Positions 33,904-45,279 of a DNA stretch of 64,000 nucleotides are shown in pieces. The DNA is from Astrothelium macrocarpum. Its lineage: Eukaryota; Ascomycota; Dothideomycetes; Trypetheliales; Trypetheliaceae. The stretch lies in NCBI GenBank assembly GCA_021030915.1, contig JAGEMR010000032.1, positions 186,001 to 250,000 on the forward strand. The letters are read 5' to 3'. Each line of letters opens with the position of its first letter. Position 1 is the first letter of the stretch. The position numbers were made by a program, and so were the translations under genes. The notes beneath the pieces were generated by a model. It did not search any database and was not told the DNA's origin. It saw nothing but the letters and a program-made list of their open reading frames with translations.

Positions 33904-35363
33904 ATCGTCTTGAGCCTGCATCGTCTTGAACAGCAACTACGATGCTAGGTCTTTTCAAATGATTGTATGTTTAGTAATCTCGTACTTATCGGGGTCTCTG
34001 TAAAGCTTCTTTGGTCATCGATTGTTGTCGATCTATTATGGGGCGTGGATGGCAGCGCTTGAGGCTGCATAGAAGAGTCGAGGTCAGTAACGGTACTTAT
34101 AGAAAGCTTTATTGCGTTTCCTCAGTTCCGTATTATGATAGAGATTGTTGATTGGCACTGTAGCCGTGGATAGACACCAAACGGGTTTAGAATTATCGCT
34201 CAGTTCTACGCTAATACATCATCTTTTGTAGCGGCACATGACACGACCGGAGAGACTGAGCCTGGGAGAACTTCGCCGGAGTACTTGAAAGGATAGCGAC
34301 ACGATGCTGTTTCAGAGATGACCAGACTGAATCGGAATGCCAAGACGGATGGTACCTTTGTCGTGCCGAGGAAGGGTAATCTGCTTCATTGAATATGGCG
34401 AAAAGGAACAGCGGACTGAAGTCAAAACAAGTGAGGATGTTAAAACAAAGCGAAACGGAATCAAGGGTCATTGAGTAGATACAGAAAGAGGACTGCAGTT
34501 GTATTTCTAACTAACCAAGTAAAGAAACTATCCTCTAGCAACTTATACCTCAAAAAGCTCAATAACTTTAATTCGCACGTAAATGTCCCGTATCTCTGTT
34601 GGATCTCGTGTGTAATCGAAAATATGCGGGCAAATTCACGCGAGGTAAGATAGCCCAAGCTAACACCAAGTCCAGTACCACGCAATTAAGCCTTTTCAAT
34701 GATAGAAAGCACAACCCTGTTCACATTCTCAATCTAAAGCGATTGACATATGCTCGGTGATGAGGTGAAAGGTATGTACCACGCGTATCTGTACCCGCCA
34801 TCCCGATACTCTGCAATGGCAGCCTTTTTAACGTGGCGGATCCGAAGATCCTTTCTCTCGCGACGCCAAGTAATCTAAATCGTAACCAGTTGTGCACGAT
34901 ATCGAGCCGATATTGACGCCGCTGCTCAAAACCGCGCGCGAGGCGGGCTATGAGCATATGAGAAAGAGGAAAGTCGGAGGTGAGGCGGGAGGACTTTGTT
35001 TGGCTGTTCAGTCCACATTTGGATTAGCGCGATCAGACTAGGCCACCACAGTTTCTCTCCAAGAATCTAGCATCAAATCTAACCAGATTCGGCTCTGAGT
35101 CGAGCAACTTGGTGTTCGTCTAACAGCCTTGGAGTGAGCACTTTCGTGAGGCAATGCCAGCTACAGGTGGGACTCGCTCGTCGAAATTTGTAACGTGATC
35201 GTTATGCTCAAATGCACGAGTATATTTCATTGGTTTGTGGAGGCTAAACGCTTTAAAGCACTAGTCTGAGAGATACAAGCAATCGTGCTTCCTAATTCTC
35301 ATCTGGAACCAATCTAGACACAAATGCACCCCACTTCTGTCTCGACTCTATCAGCGCTACACC
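33904..35363. other. Intergenic, no gene seen
   Basis: About 1.46 kb. Only short ORFs (for example 34211-34471 -, 34461-34685 -) without signatures. No repeat or RNA gene recognised. Confidence 0.5.
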
Positions 35364-36236
35364 ATGGGTCTCGACAAGCTCCCTCTGGAACTCATACATG
35401 AGATAGCTTCCTACCTACCCAGAAGAGCCCTCATTGCTTTCGGACGGCATACTTTCAACCAAAAGATCTACGACGGCTGCAGGCCTTTTCTTCAGCGAAT
35501 TCTCACCCACATGAAGTTCGAACGGCGCATGGAAGATTTTTTCAGATGGCCAGAGCGTCCTGACAGTTGGGACCAATGGTACATTCTCGAGAAGGAGGAA
35601 TACATTAAGCTGGGGTTCGACAAACGATTTGGACCATATCGTGAAAACAAGCATCCAAGTGCGGATTTTCTGGGACCCTTTAGAGGAGATTTCTCTTGGT
35701 TGCCGCCCATTGATGGAGAATCCTCGTCCCTTGAAGATGAAAACTTCTGGAAGTCTAGGGCGCGGTCCCTGGAAACACAAGCCACCAAACTAGGAGTCGT
35801 GATCCCTGAAGCGTTCCTTAAATTAGTCGGGGACAAGAAGCTTCAGGATCGCTTGGCCAAGATCTTTGACGGCGAACCATCGCTTAGTGAAGGATTGCAG
35901 AAACGTGTTCTCAGTGTGCAAAACGGCGGAGAAGCTTACATGATTAGATTCGGTCGGATTTTCGACATTTCTTTTCACCTTTATTTAGATACAGGGGTAG
36001 AGAAAGGTCATTGTGTTTTGAACGTGATAGATGAGAATCTGTTATTTGTCGAAGAGGAATCGAATGAGTATCGGGTTGGGAATCTTCTGAGCTGTGATTT
36101 TGAAGAGTGGCTGGCTATGGAGTATATCGAGTGGCGCTTTGGCCTCTGTTACGAGAAAAATGAGGTCAGCGATTCAACGAACCTTGGGCCATTGGGAGAG
36201 GAGTACGTTCGTTTCAACTTCAGCTTTGCTAGTTAA
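35364..36236 (+). CDS. F-box protein
   Basis: Single-exon protein of 290 aa. The N-terminus DKLPLELIHEIASYLPRRALIAFGR is a standard F-box that would bind Skp1 in an SCF ubiquitin ligase. The remainder lacks leucine-rich or WD repeats; it has a hydrophilic, Trp-containing middle (RRMEDFFRWPERPDSWDQWY) and an alpha/beta C-terminal half (FDISFHLYLDTG, then EYIEWRFGLCYE) of a kind seen in uncharacterised fungal F-box proteins. The target is unknown. Such genes are numerous and fast-evolving in Pezizomycotina, consistent with the gene-poor setting. Confidence 0.75.
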   Translation: MGLDKLPLELIHEIASYLPRRALIAFGRHTFNQKIYDGCRPFLQRILTHMKFERRMEDFFRWPERPDSWDQWYILEKEEYIKLGFDKRFGPYRENKHPSADFLGPFRGDFSWLPPIDGESSSLEDENFWKSRARSLETQATKLGVVIPEAFLKLVGDKKLQDRLAKIFDGEPSLSEGLQKRVLSVQNGGEAYMIRFGRIFDISFHLYLDTGVEKGHCVLNVIDENLLFVEEESNEYRVGNLLSCDFEEWLAMEYIEWRFGLCYEKNEVSDSTNLGPLGEEYVRFNFSFAS

Positions 36237-36602
36237 AATTAGAGATTGTACATTATGCAGGAAGCAGCATAGACATTGCCAGTAAGAAATACAATTTTTG
36301 TCACACATCTTCGGAGGATGCTGAGAACAATTTTGCGCAGTCAAAGACACCGAACGATGTGTTGAGTAAAAATTCAAACACTCTTGCCGCTCATCCTTGC
36401 TGAGGATCTTTCCAACATGTGTACATCCAATAATGCACCCTACCGGCTGCGACATTTCTCTTGGAATCCATTCGCGGTGAGATCGAAATCTGGTACCTAT
36501 CTCATTATCAGAGGGGAAAGATGTTTTAGCAGTGACGTTGTGCTGGGATTTGGATTTGGAAAGAGGATGTTCGAATGAGTAAAATGTGTACCTACTGGCT
36601 GT
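36237..36602. other. Convergent 3' region
   Basis: About 370 bp between the F-box stop and the small secreted protein stop; nothing recognised. Confidence 0.45.
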
Positions 36603-36893
36603 CTAATATTGTATACACCAAGCTATCTTGTCACGAGATCTCCTGCTTTTAGGTCTCTCTCGGCATGTGCAACCAGCAGCACATTCATCAACGATCACCT
36701 CGTCATCGGGTATAGTCACATCAGCACAAGTAAGCGCCCAGGTCTTGTTATCCATACAAAACGAACCCTGAAATTGGTCAAACGTTGGAAAATAGGGATG
36801 TGGACACTCGCCGATAGAATATTTGTATTTAGAAGCCAAAACGATCACTGTTGCAGAAAAGAAAGTTACAATTGTGATGGCAGGAGGTCTCAT
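36603..36893 (-). CDS. Small secreted cysteine-rich protein (effector candidate)
   Basis: 96 aa from ATG 36893. A signal peptide is visible (PAITIVTFFSATVIVLA, cleavage likely near residue 20-22). The mature part of about 75 aa has seven cysteines (ECPHP, SFCMD, LTCAD, DECAAGCTCRE, AWCIQ), a basic patch PKSRRSRDK and ends right after the last Cys. Features match small secreted effector or antimicrobial-like proteins of fungi; no known family was recognised. Single exon; an odd Cys number suggests one free Cys or an unseen extra exon. AT-rich surroundings. Confidence 0.55.
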   Translation of the reverse strand: MRPPAITIVTFFSATVIVLASKYKYSIGECPHPYFPTFDQFQGSFCMDNKTWALTCADVTIPDDEVIVDECAAGCTCRERPKSRRSRDKIAWCIQY

Positions 36894-38284
36894 TATCAAA
36901 TAGATAAAATAAGCAGAGTTTAGTCAATAAAATAAAATCATTAAGATACTTGGCCTTAGAGAGGAAATAACGTTAAGCCATAGCCTTGACTTATATCAAA
37001 ACAGAAAAACGGTAGAAGGGAAGCCTAAACGGGAATAAGGAAGGAGAAGCGGGGACGAAAACTTGAAGCAAAAGGTATTGCGGCGATAACCGTTGCGAGT
37101 AAGTGACGTAGAATAAGTACTAGCCTCATACCTAGCAATCTGCCGGGGGTATGTAAAAGGGGCTCCCGATTCCCCAGATTTCCTTATATCCCGGGGGACT
37201 GCCTTTCTCCACTATCAATTCTCTTGACTTACTTCAAGAGCATCCAGAAGCACGAGATTAGACCTTTGTGGCTTTTTCAGTAATGTTCCCCGTCCCAGCA
37301 ATTTGGCGCATCGGAGAATCCTGATTTCATTTTGCCAAAAGGGTCAAAAAATGATGAACGGATTGGGTTAGCCTCGTCCCAGAGTTGCGGCGCTCTCGTA
37401 GTTCTCCACCAATAAGACGGTTGTTATCGTTGCCTTTCTTTTAAGGTTCCCCGGACTGAACTTCTTGCAAACATCAATATTTTGAATAATGTCCGTGTTG
37501 TGGCTGTGATCAGCAGCCGAATCCGGATCCTTCCCGTATGCATGCCTCAGCTCCCAATATCGGCCTGTCCTCTTGAACCCTGCGGACAGACAAGCGCCTT
37601 ATTCGGCCCAGAGTAGCCTTGCGTTGGCTATTAGATAATATTTGGGGTTTGTATTGCGTCACTCAACGATCCATTACTGAGTGCTTGGCCATGCACTGAT
37701 AGTCCGTGGGACCGCACGCTATCAACATGACTATATGTCTTTCCTCTAGCGATAGCAAAAGCGGAGATTGAAATATTCAGGAAATGGAAGCATCTGACAA
37801 CAAGCGTCAAACACTGCGATATTTCAGAGATGTTTTTTTAGTCTGCGCTTTGGCGCCTGACATAGCAAGTTTGCTCTCACTAAGGACGACTGATCTGCGG
37901 GCAAAATTTCCCCAGCCAAGCATCCCAAAGGCATCTAGCCACTGGCAATCCGTCTTTCACCCTTCTAGCAAATCTGAAGATATCAGCAAAAGTTTGGCAT
38001 CTATGAATATGGTGGGTCTCTGAGCAATGTACGAAGCTCTATGAAGCCGCTGAACTGTTGAAGATAGCTACAGTAGGCTTCAGCGACGCTAACTCAGGCC
38101 CCAACACGACTGAACCAAAAGGAGTTACTGATTGGCGTGTTCCCATCACTGAAAGAAAGCTCTAGGTTAACTCGAAAATAAACACCATTCTTCGACTATA
38201 TGAGACTGTGTCTGTTACCACTCAGTTTATGTTTCGCCCAAGCCTTCCTATGATGGTTTCTCAGCTCGTAAATTTGTGCGAATG
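36894..38284. other. Intergenic, no supported gene
   Basis: About 1.4 kb. An ORF at 37784-38023 (+, 79 aa) has no signature. Near 37140-37205 two CCGGGGG/CCGGGG-type runs occur in a promoter-like stretch, but no gene start follows. Confidence 0.45.
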
Positions 38285-41200
38285 CTAGAAAATATATGCT
38301 ATAGAAGTGGAGCTTTGATAGTCAATGCAGCCCCAGCACACAGATGGAGGACAGATTGTGATAGGATATCCACTGCTCTTCGCCTTGAGAACTTGCTCCA
38401 AAACGCAGGTGACAGCTAATCTGGCTACCCAGTTACCGTGCGCCTGAACGACAAATCTACTGTCCGGATGGTCAAGCAATCCATCCCAAGACTGCACTGG
38501 TAATATCGACCTTGCTTTTCGTGGAATGTTTTCCTTACAGAGGCAATGGCGCCAAGGCGAAAGCTTGTGGATGTTGGAGTTGGTAAGCGCGGAGAGCACA
38601 TCGATATCAGCAATCCATTCTCCGGCATCACGCACCGAGATGACAGACTCCAGAAAAAATACCTGACTATCATACAAACCAGTCTTCTCGTGATGAATGG
38701 GCACATAATAATCAGTGAACCAGAGGTGTAGAGAAGTGCGCCCAAAGTAGTTTTCTGGGAGCCCGTCAAACTCGGTAACAACCCAAGTCTTCCACTTTGC
38801 CGGATCAGCGTCTTTGATCTGCGTATCTTGAGGAGGTATCAGCACTGTAATTCCAGGCTTGCCGACGTTGCCTAGGACACGCTGGATATCCCATGGGTCG
38901 CAATTTTGTAACGGGTCGCAAACAAGCTTGAAACATTAATGACTTTTCGATTTCAGCAAGCGCTTAGACACCTACAGCTTTGGTGATAAATAAATAGTCG
39001 CCAGAGGAGAGCGCGATGGCCCTTTCCAATTGACTTGGCTCGACATCAAGAGAGCCGGATTGAAAATAGATGATCACAGAAAACACAAGGCCTCGTGACG
39101 CCGTTTCGCGATCCCATGACATTTTGTTGTAATCGTAGGAGAGAGATCGTAGCATTTTTTGCGCCCATTTGTTCTGTAGAAGTGGCCGATCAAAAATACC
39201 AACAGATACGTTAGCGTCGCCCAATGAGTCGTAGAACTTTGACAATAAGGAAAGTACCAAAAAAAAATCGATACTTTGGCAACAAGTCTGCAAATGTTCA
39301 GCTAGAATTTGGCTGCGAAATAGGTCGTTTTCGAAACACCAAAGCAAGTCATCAATAGTAAGTTCAGGACGATTCGAAAACCAGTTTTTGAGAGATTCAC
39401 CTTCAGCAACCATTATTGCAGCTAAATTTTGAATGCCCATTACTAATTTAAATCGAGTCACTTGTGGTCTCGGCTGCAGAGGGTCGCCTGTGCAAATCTT
39501 AAGAAGATTATCGGTTTCTTTGAGAAAGATTTTTGGACAAGAAGGAGAGGCAGGATGCGGCTCTGTCCAAAAACCGGAATCATAATTGGTAAGCGCTTTG
39601 ATACGTTTTGTGTCCCTCTCAATTGATGTATAATTGAATTGACTCTCGCAGTAACATGGTTCGTTCGTCGGGGACTGACAAAGGAAGCAAGAATTGGAAA
39701 CTGTAGCGAAACCAGAGAGCCTTATCGTTATGTCCTCGTTGTTGGTCTGGTTTTCGTCATGAGGAGCTCGCGTCATTTGATCGCTCTTGATTTGTGCGCC
39801 ATGCCGACGCTTTCGTCGGTGCATCTCCTCTTGGAAATGCGATGATGTCCGTTTGGTTTGTTGTGGGTACCTTTTTTGTTCTTTGACATCTCCCTTGTCA
39901 AGTACATATTTCAGCAAAATGTCTTGTGTTTGAACGCTGGACACCTTTTCTGCCAAACGCCGCAGAAGCCTAAGGCATGATGCAGCGTCCTTCAGACACC
40001 TCAACAGTACATCCAAGTCGAGTAACCCAAAGCAAGGCTTCTCTATGCCAGTGCGATAGCGACACGCCATCGGGGAGGAGTAATCGATATCTTTGCGAGG
40101 CCTCATAAACTGATGCGCTCGTTTCCGGCCGAGGAGAATGAGCCTCGCGCTTGTCTTCCCCTCCTCGTCCGTAGCGCTTAAGAAATTGGAGGCGGCTTTT
40201 CCGAGTTCTGGGTGCCACACATCCCCGAAACTTCTGTGGGGTCTCGTCAAGAAAAGCTGGACAAGGGCAACAACAAACCGAGCCACTTCTCTGTTCTTCT
40301 CTGGAGGAACGCTCCAGACTTTAAATAAACACCCTAGCATGACCTGGAAGACTTGCGGAAATGTGATCCTTGATCGATCTGCATCCAAGACTCGCTCTGC
40401 ATGCACGGGAGCACCATAATAGCGCAAATGAGCAAGAGATAGTGACCAGTATATGCCGGGGGATTCCATTGAAGAAGACACGAGTCCAAGAGATAAAACA
40501 CCGCCTGAAGCAAAGAGAGGATCAGACATTCTCACCTCGACGTTATTCGGCCCAAAGACAATCATGTCTGGATACAGATGCCAAGAGGCTAGAGCCAGAA
40601 AACAAGCTCCGTTACTAAGTGCTTGGGGCATTCCAACAATGAGCTTTTCAACGGTGTCAAGAGCTGACACCCATGCACCGACTACATTAGGATATAGTTG
40701 TGGACTTGAATTGATAGGCAGACGGACATTTTTTAGGATTTGCAGGAGTTGTGTCTGTTGGTATTCCTTGACGGAGTCAGCAGTCTGAAGCCAAGCACGT
40801 GCGCTTGCATCCCATTCTGCTATTTGTTGCCGTGGGATTTCCTGTTGTGCAGCCGCAGTTGCGAGAGAAAAAGATACGAGCTCACCAGCCTCTACCTTCT
40901 TGGCGATGTCTTCCCTTCGCTCCTTGATTAATTCCATCCATATCGAGATTGCCTCTTCTGAGCTCCAGTGCCGTGCTAGCATGCATGCAAGGAGGTAAAT
41001 AGGTAGAGCAGCCTTGGAAGACGTTGCAGCAGCCCATATCGATGTGGCGTCCACTCCAGTATGAGCGGCAAAGATGGATTTCGCATAAAAAGATGATATC
41101 TTATCATTAGCCAACCGTGCTATTTCAGAGGCTCTGGTACCATAAGCCTGAACCAATTTAGGCGTGCTGGGGCAAACGCCTTCAAAGAGTGCGCCAAGGC

Positions 41201-41441
41201 GCCTAGCTGTAATATGAATAGGCCCAAGTTCGGCATTGTGTTTTCTTTTAGCTGAGAGGATGGTTCCGAGGGGTTGATATTCCTGTGGTGCCTCACATTT
41301 TACGAGTGCGAAGTCGAAGTTGAAGTTGGCTGCCGCTACAGTGACATCATTGGTCGCTGCAGCAAGCGCCTGTTGTAGGAGTTTCCACCAGGTCCCGCAT
41401 GGCCCTAGGTCGCGCACACTCGAATCAATTCTCAACACCAA
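38285..41441 (-). CDS. Large protein of unknown function; start lost in or beyond AT-rich block
   Basis: Exons (minus) 38976-41441 and 38285-38926, joined over a 49-nt intron (donor GTAGGT, acceptor CAAG), give an in-frame protein of at least 1035 aa. The join yields VCDPLQNCDPWDIQRVLGNVGKPGITVL. I recognise no named domain; blocks that look strongly conserved are VRDLGPCGTWWKLL, FNFDFALVKCEAP, HITARRLGALFEGVCP and the C-terminal VQSWDGLLDHPDSRFVVQAHGNW. A Cys cluster CFLCQS...CYCES near residues 615-630 could bind metal. The frame begins with TTG at 41441 and stays open into the AT-rich block up to a TAG near 41547 without an ATG, so the true start must be spliced in or has been lost. The first coding block is repeated in inverted orientation at 43496-43546. 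Confidence 0.7.
41376..41425 (-). repeat. Left arm of an inverted repeat flanking the AT-rich block
   Basis: Read on the minus strand this 50-nt segment (ATTCGAGTGTGCG ... GGAAACTCCTA) matches plus-strand 43496-43546 with two substitutions and one single-base indel. It lies inside the 5' coding end of the unknown gene and encodes VRDLGPCGTWWKLL. Confidence 0.9.
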
Positions 41442-41449
41442 GCGTTCGA

Positions 41450-43440
41450 ATCTAATTATTTCAACAACAATATCAGATAATATAAATTTATTTAGATAGA
41501 TTAATAATATTAATTCATATGTTTTGGAAAAATTAATTATTTTAATCTAAAAAACGTTGTGGGATTTGTGTTGACCGCCGTGGACGAATTTGATCAAAAG
41601 GTATTTCCGTTTCGTTTACAGCCTTTTTATTCATTTTCATAATGAATTATATTTTTTTGAATATTTTATATTAATTTAATTATTTCTATTTATTTGAATA
41701 TAATTCAATTTATAATTATTTATTGATTGTTCGTTATTCAATGATCTTCTATTTTTATTATTTTTGAATAATTTATTCCTTTTTCCGTTATTATTGAATT
41801 TTTTCACGATCGCGTTTTTATTGAATTTATAATTCAATTTTCATTTATTTATTAATTTGCTATTAAATTTTATGAATTTTTTTTTATTGAATCTGAAATT
41901 ATTCTATTTTCATTTATTATTATTATAATTCTCGAATATATATAATTTTATTAAAATTATAGAATTTTGATCCATTATATTTTTTTAGATATATTTATTT
42001 ATTTTTTTTGATCTATTCATTTTTTCTGAATTTTAAATATTTTTTTAAAATTCAAATTTTTTATTTTAAAAAAAAAATTATTTATATTTTATTTTAAAAT
42101 AAATATTTTTCATATATTCATTTTTTTTATTATATAATATTTAATTTAATATCAAATTTTTTATAAAATTATTTTCATTATTTTATATTTATTCGATTTG
42201 AAAAATCTGAATTTGAAAATCGATTTAAATATAATTTGATCTGATATATATTAAATTGATCAAATATTTAAAATGAATTGAATAGATAAAAATTTATTTT
42301 GAATCATTTATTAATGATATTTTTAATTATAAATATTTTTTCGAATATTATTCAAAATAATAAAAAGAAATCAATTTTATTAAATATCAAAATGATATAT
42401 AAATATTGAATCCAATTATTCAATTTGATATTATAATATTCTATCAAAGATCTGAATAAATTCATATCTAACAACTGAAATCAATATATAAAATGAAAAA
42501 AATTAATAATAATAAAAATTCATTATTTATAATAAAAATTGAGGAATTTCATAATAAAATAAAATTCGTGATCATCAATTATAAATAATCTTCATTTAAA
42601 ACTATCATTTATTCTACTTTTGATATTTTTTTCGAATATTTCAATAAATTAATGATATCCAATTTTATTATTCATCTAATCTGATAAAAAATATATGAAA
42701 TTATATTTATAAATAATTGAATTCATATTTTAAAATCACGAATCTTATATAAAATTGAATTGAATATTATAAATGATAAAAAAAGATAATATTTCGCCAG
42801 TCATTAATATGATAATAAGAATAATGATCCACGAACGAGAATTATCTATATCTGATTCTTTTAAAAAATCTCATTTATAAATTATTCTATTAAATATACG
42901 ATAATATTTCAAAATTTGATCTAAAATAAAATTTTTTTCGTTCATATTTCATATATTATCTAAAATAATTCGATATTACGCAATTTTTGATCCTATCTAA
43001 TAAAATATTAACAATATAATAATATTTTTAAATCATAAATATTATATCAAAATAAAATTGAAATTATTTATAATTATCTATTTTCTTTTATTGAAAATCA
43101 AAAAATATAAAAAATACTGATTTTAATTCTTTTTTATAATTCTATATAAAACGATATATTTAATTTTTTCCAAATTTTTTTTATTAGTTTTTATAACAAA
43201 ATTTTATATCATTCGAATAATAAAAAGAATATCACGAATCGTAAATATATTTATTTATTGAATTAATATAAATTATTGATATTTTAAAAATTTGATTAAT
43301 TGATCTTAATAAATTTCAATTTTATTATTTATAATATTTCTATAACAATGCGATAATATTATACGTTCAATTCCATATAATTTTATTATCCGAAAATAAT
43401 TAGAAATTTTTTATATATTTATTGTTTTAAATGCTGCCTT
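41450..43440. other. AT-rich block (about 2 kb) with restricted C/G context
   Basis: Almost only A and T with homopolymer runs and sharp borders. In the 300 nt from 42181 to 42480 I counted 20 C and 21 G by hand: 17 of 20 C follow T, and all 21 G precede A. A pocket of ordinary composition lies at about 41550-41635 and carries a 32-codon minus-strand ORF (41542-41640). No protein, RNA gene or mitochondrial gene was recognised elsewhere in it. Most likely a mutated repeat (RIP-like) or a non-genic spacer; see findings. Confidence 0.8.
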
Positions 43441-43495
43441 CATTGGACCCATATTGATGGAATAATTAATTTTTGAAATAAACTGATGGAGTCAA

Positions 43496-43546
43496 ATTCG
43501 AGCTGTGCGTGACCTAGGGCCGTGCGGGACCTGGTGGAAACTCCTA
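43496..43546 (+). repeat. Right arm of the inverted repeat (truncated gene copy)
   Basis: Plus-strand copy of the 5' coding block of the gene at 38285-41441. Its frame reads VRDLGPCGTWWKLL, then departs completely (ICPLSALKFG), so only a fragment of the gene is present here. Confidence 0.9.
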
Positions 43547-44510
43547 ATCTGCCCACTGTCTGCATTGAAATTTGGTTGGATCTGGCAGGCTGATGGTCAA
43601 CACAGCCTGGCAGTCTACACTTTATATACTAGAGGTATAGGCAATTCAGCCTTCCTTCTTGGCATCAGAGTCAGCTTTGCAAGGCAGCCATCAGGCTGCA
43701 TAATTACATAAATGGATGGTGGGCAGCGAACAAGGAGACGTGACGAGGCTGTCTTGGTTGGGATCCCAAGAACGGCGATAGCCTCTTTCCTTGGAGGCTA
43801 GTTGTTAGGCTGAAAAATTTCAGGGCAGCCTTGTGGAGTAAGACATAAGGCTCGGACCTGAACTTTCGTTAAGAAGACATAGTATGGAGGAATGCACTAC
43901 ATTAGATCCCAGACCTGACTGTTTCTACAATAGCTTGATCGAATAATCAAATGACTGAAGGATTGTACTGAACACATAACGAAGTAGCTTAGCAGCTGGA
44001 TATGGAATGAACGCTATCTGGCTCATAAACCCCTATTGATTCTTAAGTTTATTTCGGTAGCTTAGACACCTTTGCACTTGTTCATGCTAAAACAGTTACT
44101 ATGCACACGATTTAATGATAAGATGCAAACGATTCGGATAAGTACCTTGGGTACGCGGTCCCTTCTCTGTTCGCTAGGCCGATCTGTAGACGAAGCACAA
44201 AATGGAACCATTTGAGAATAAATAAGAAACAGGAAGTCCCAAACGTAGATGAATGGGCTCCAGCGGGAACGTTTCTCTCATGGCTAGAGTCAAGTTGATG
44301 GAAATTGTCGTAGATGAATTTTGGTTCTGTATAGCTCAATGGCAGCCTTTGATATTCCTGCGCACGCAGCGAATTGCTAAATTCCCCAATAACTCCATAA
44401 CATGTCCGGCCTGCGATCTATTAATAATGTGCTCCGCAGCCGCGGACTAAACCGTAGCAACACACCACGCTTGTGACATGTAATGATCCTTACCAAATTC
44501 GCCGCTTTAT
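43547..44510. other. Intergenic flank of the AT-rich block, possible element remnant
   Basis: About 960 bp of normal composition. Recurrent CAGCCT/AGGCTG words and a perfect 6-bp-arm palindrome GCAGCC-atca-GGCTGC at 43684-43699 give it a repeat-like look. No open transposase or reverse transcriptase frame. Nothing firm can be named. Confidence 0.35.
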
Positions 44511-44941
44511 CTACCTGTTTGCGCTCCACACTCCCTTCAAGAATCCGTCCCTCTGTGCCAACCTGTTCAAACTGTCATCGCTCTCACCCATCGCCCTGAC
44601 GAATCCACAAAGTGCATAAGTCTGGTTTTCGCCGGTGTATCGCCCGTTCTCATCTACTTTACCGACGGAAATTTGAACCGAGGCGTGATCTTTGGCCTTG
44701 ATGATGCGGTTGGTGGCACTGCATTTGCGGGGGACGTAACTAGACGAGACATTTGGAGATCAGCAAGTTTGAAGACATGAAAGATAGTTGGTTTGGACTA
44801 AGAGAGGCTCTAAGAAATGGGAGTCCCTAACGATGTCCACGGCTTCTCAATGCTCTCGTGGCAGATGATTCTGAAATGGGGGGGCCTTTGCAACGAAAAT
44901 TTAACTCACAGATCGACAATCTCTCCTTTTTCGTTTTCCAT
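44511..44941 (-). CDS. RPS21: 40S ribosomal protein eS21
   Basis: Small-subunit ribosomal protein needed for 20S pre-rRNA maturation. Two exons (minus): 44910-44941 encodes MENEKGEIVDL, 44511-44739 encodes the rest, joined over a 170-nt intron (donor GTGAGT, acceptor CTAG). Total 86 aa, the family length. Signature blocks YVPRKCSATNRIIKAKDHAS, VGKVDENGRYTGE and ALCGFVRAMGESDDSLNRL are intact, ending KGVWSANR. The tiny first exon and a long first intron near the start codon are typical of fungal ribosomal protein genes. No single frame longer than 80 codons reveals it, so it is easily missed. Confidence 0.95.
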
Positions 44942-45279
44942 CTTTGGCAGAGGTTTGCGAAGAAATGATTGAGGCTGGAGATTGGTTGAATGCTTGTACA
45001 GTCACAGTAAGGTGGGACAATGAGCGTAAAAATATCCATGTGCGTCGCTAAGAGTTCGCCATGGTCAGAACATTGGCGGCGTATCTTCACTGCACCTTAG
45101 TACCAAATAGACGAGCGGCTCGTCACTTCTCTTATTTTCACACACTCTAAGCTCCTTTCCGTAGAATTATTCTAAACCAGTAAAATTTATGCGGAACATT
45201 TGTGTGTCTAGATTAGTTTTAGAAATTCCATACATGTCAACGATCTATGTAAGTTTATCACAGGATTTGGCATAACACG
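44942..45279. promoter_or_regulatory. Promoter/5' region of RPS21, downstream of Nudix gene
   Basis: About 340 bp between the eS21 start and the Nudix stop, both on minus. It must hold the ribosomal protein promoter; no specific element was identified. Confidence 0.4.

Noticed and set aside
41450..43440. Mitochondrial DNA insertion or centromere core
   Set aside because: No mitochondrial gene or tRNA was recognised, the block is only about 2 kb and is flanked by nuclear gene fragments. Context bias of C and G fits mutation better.
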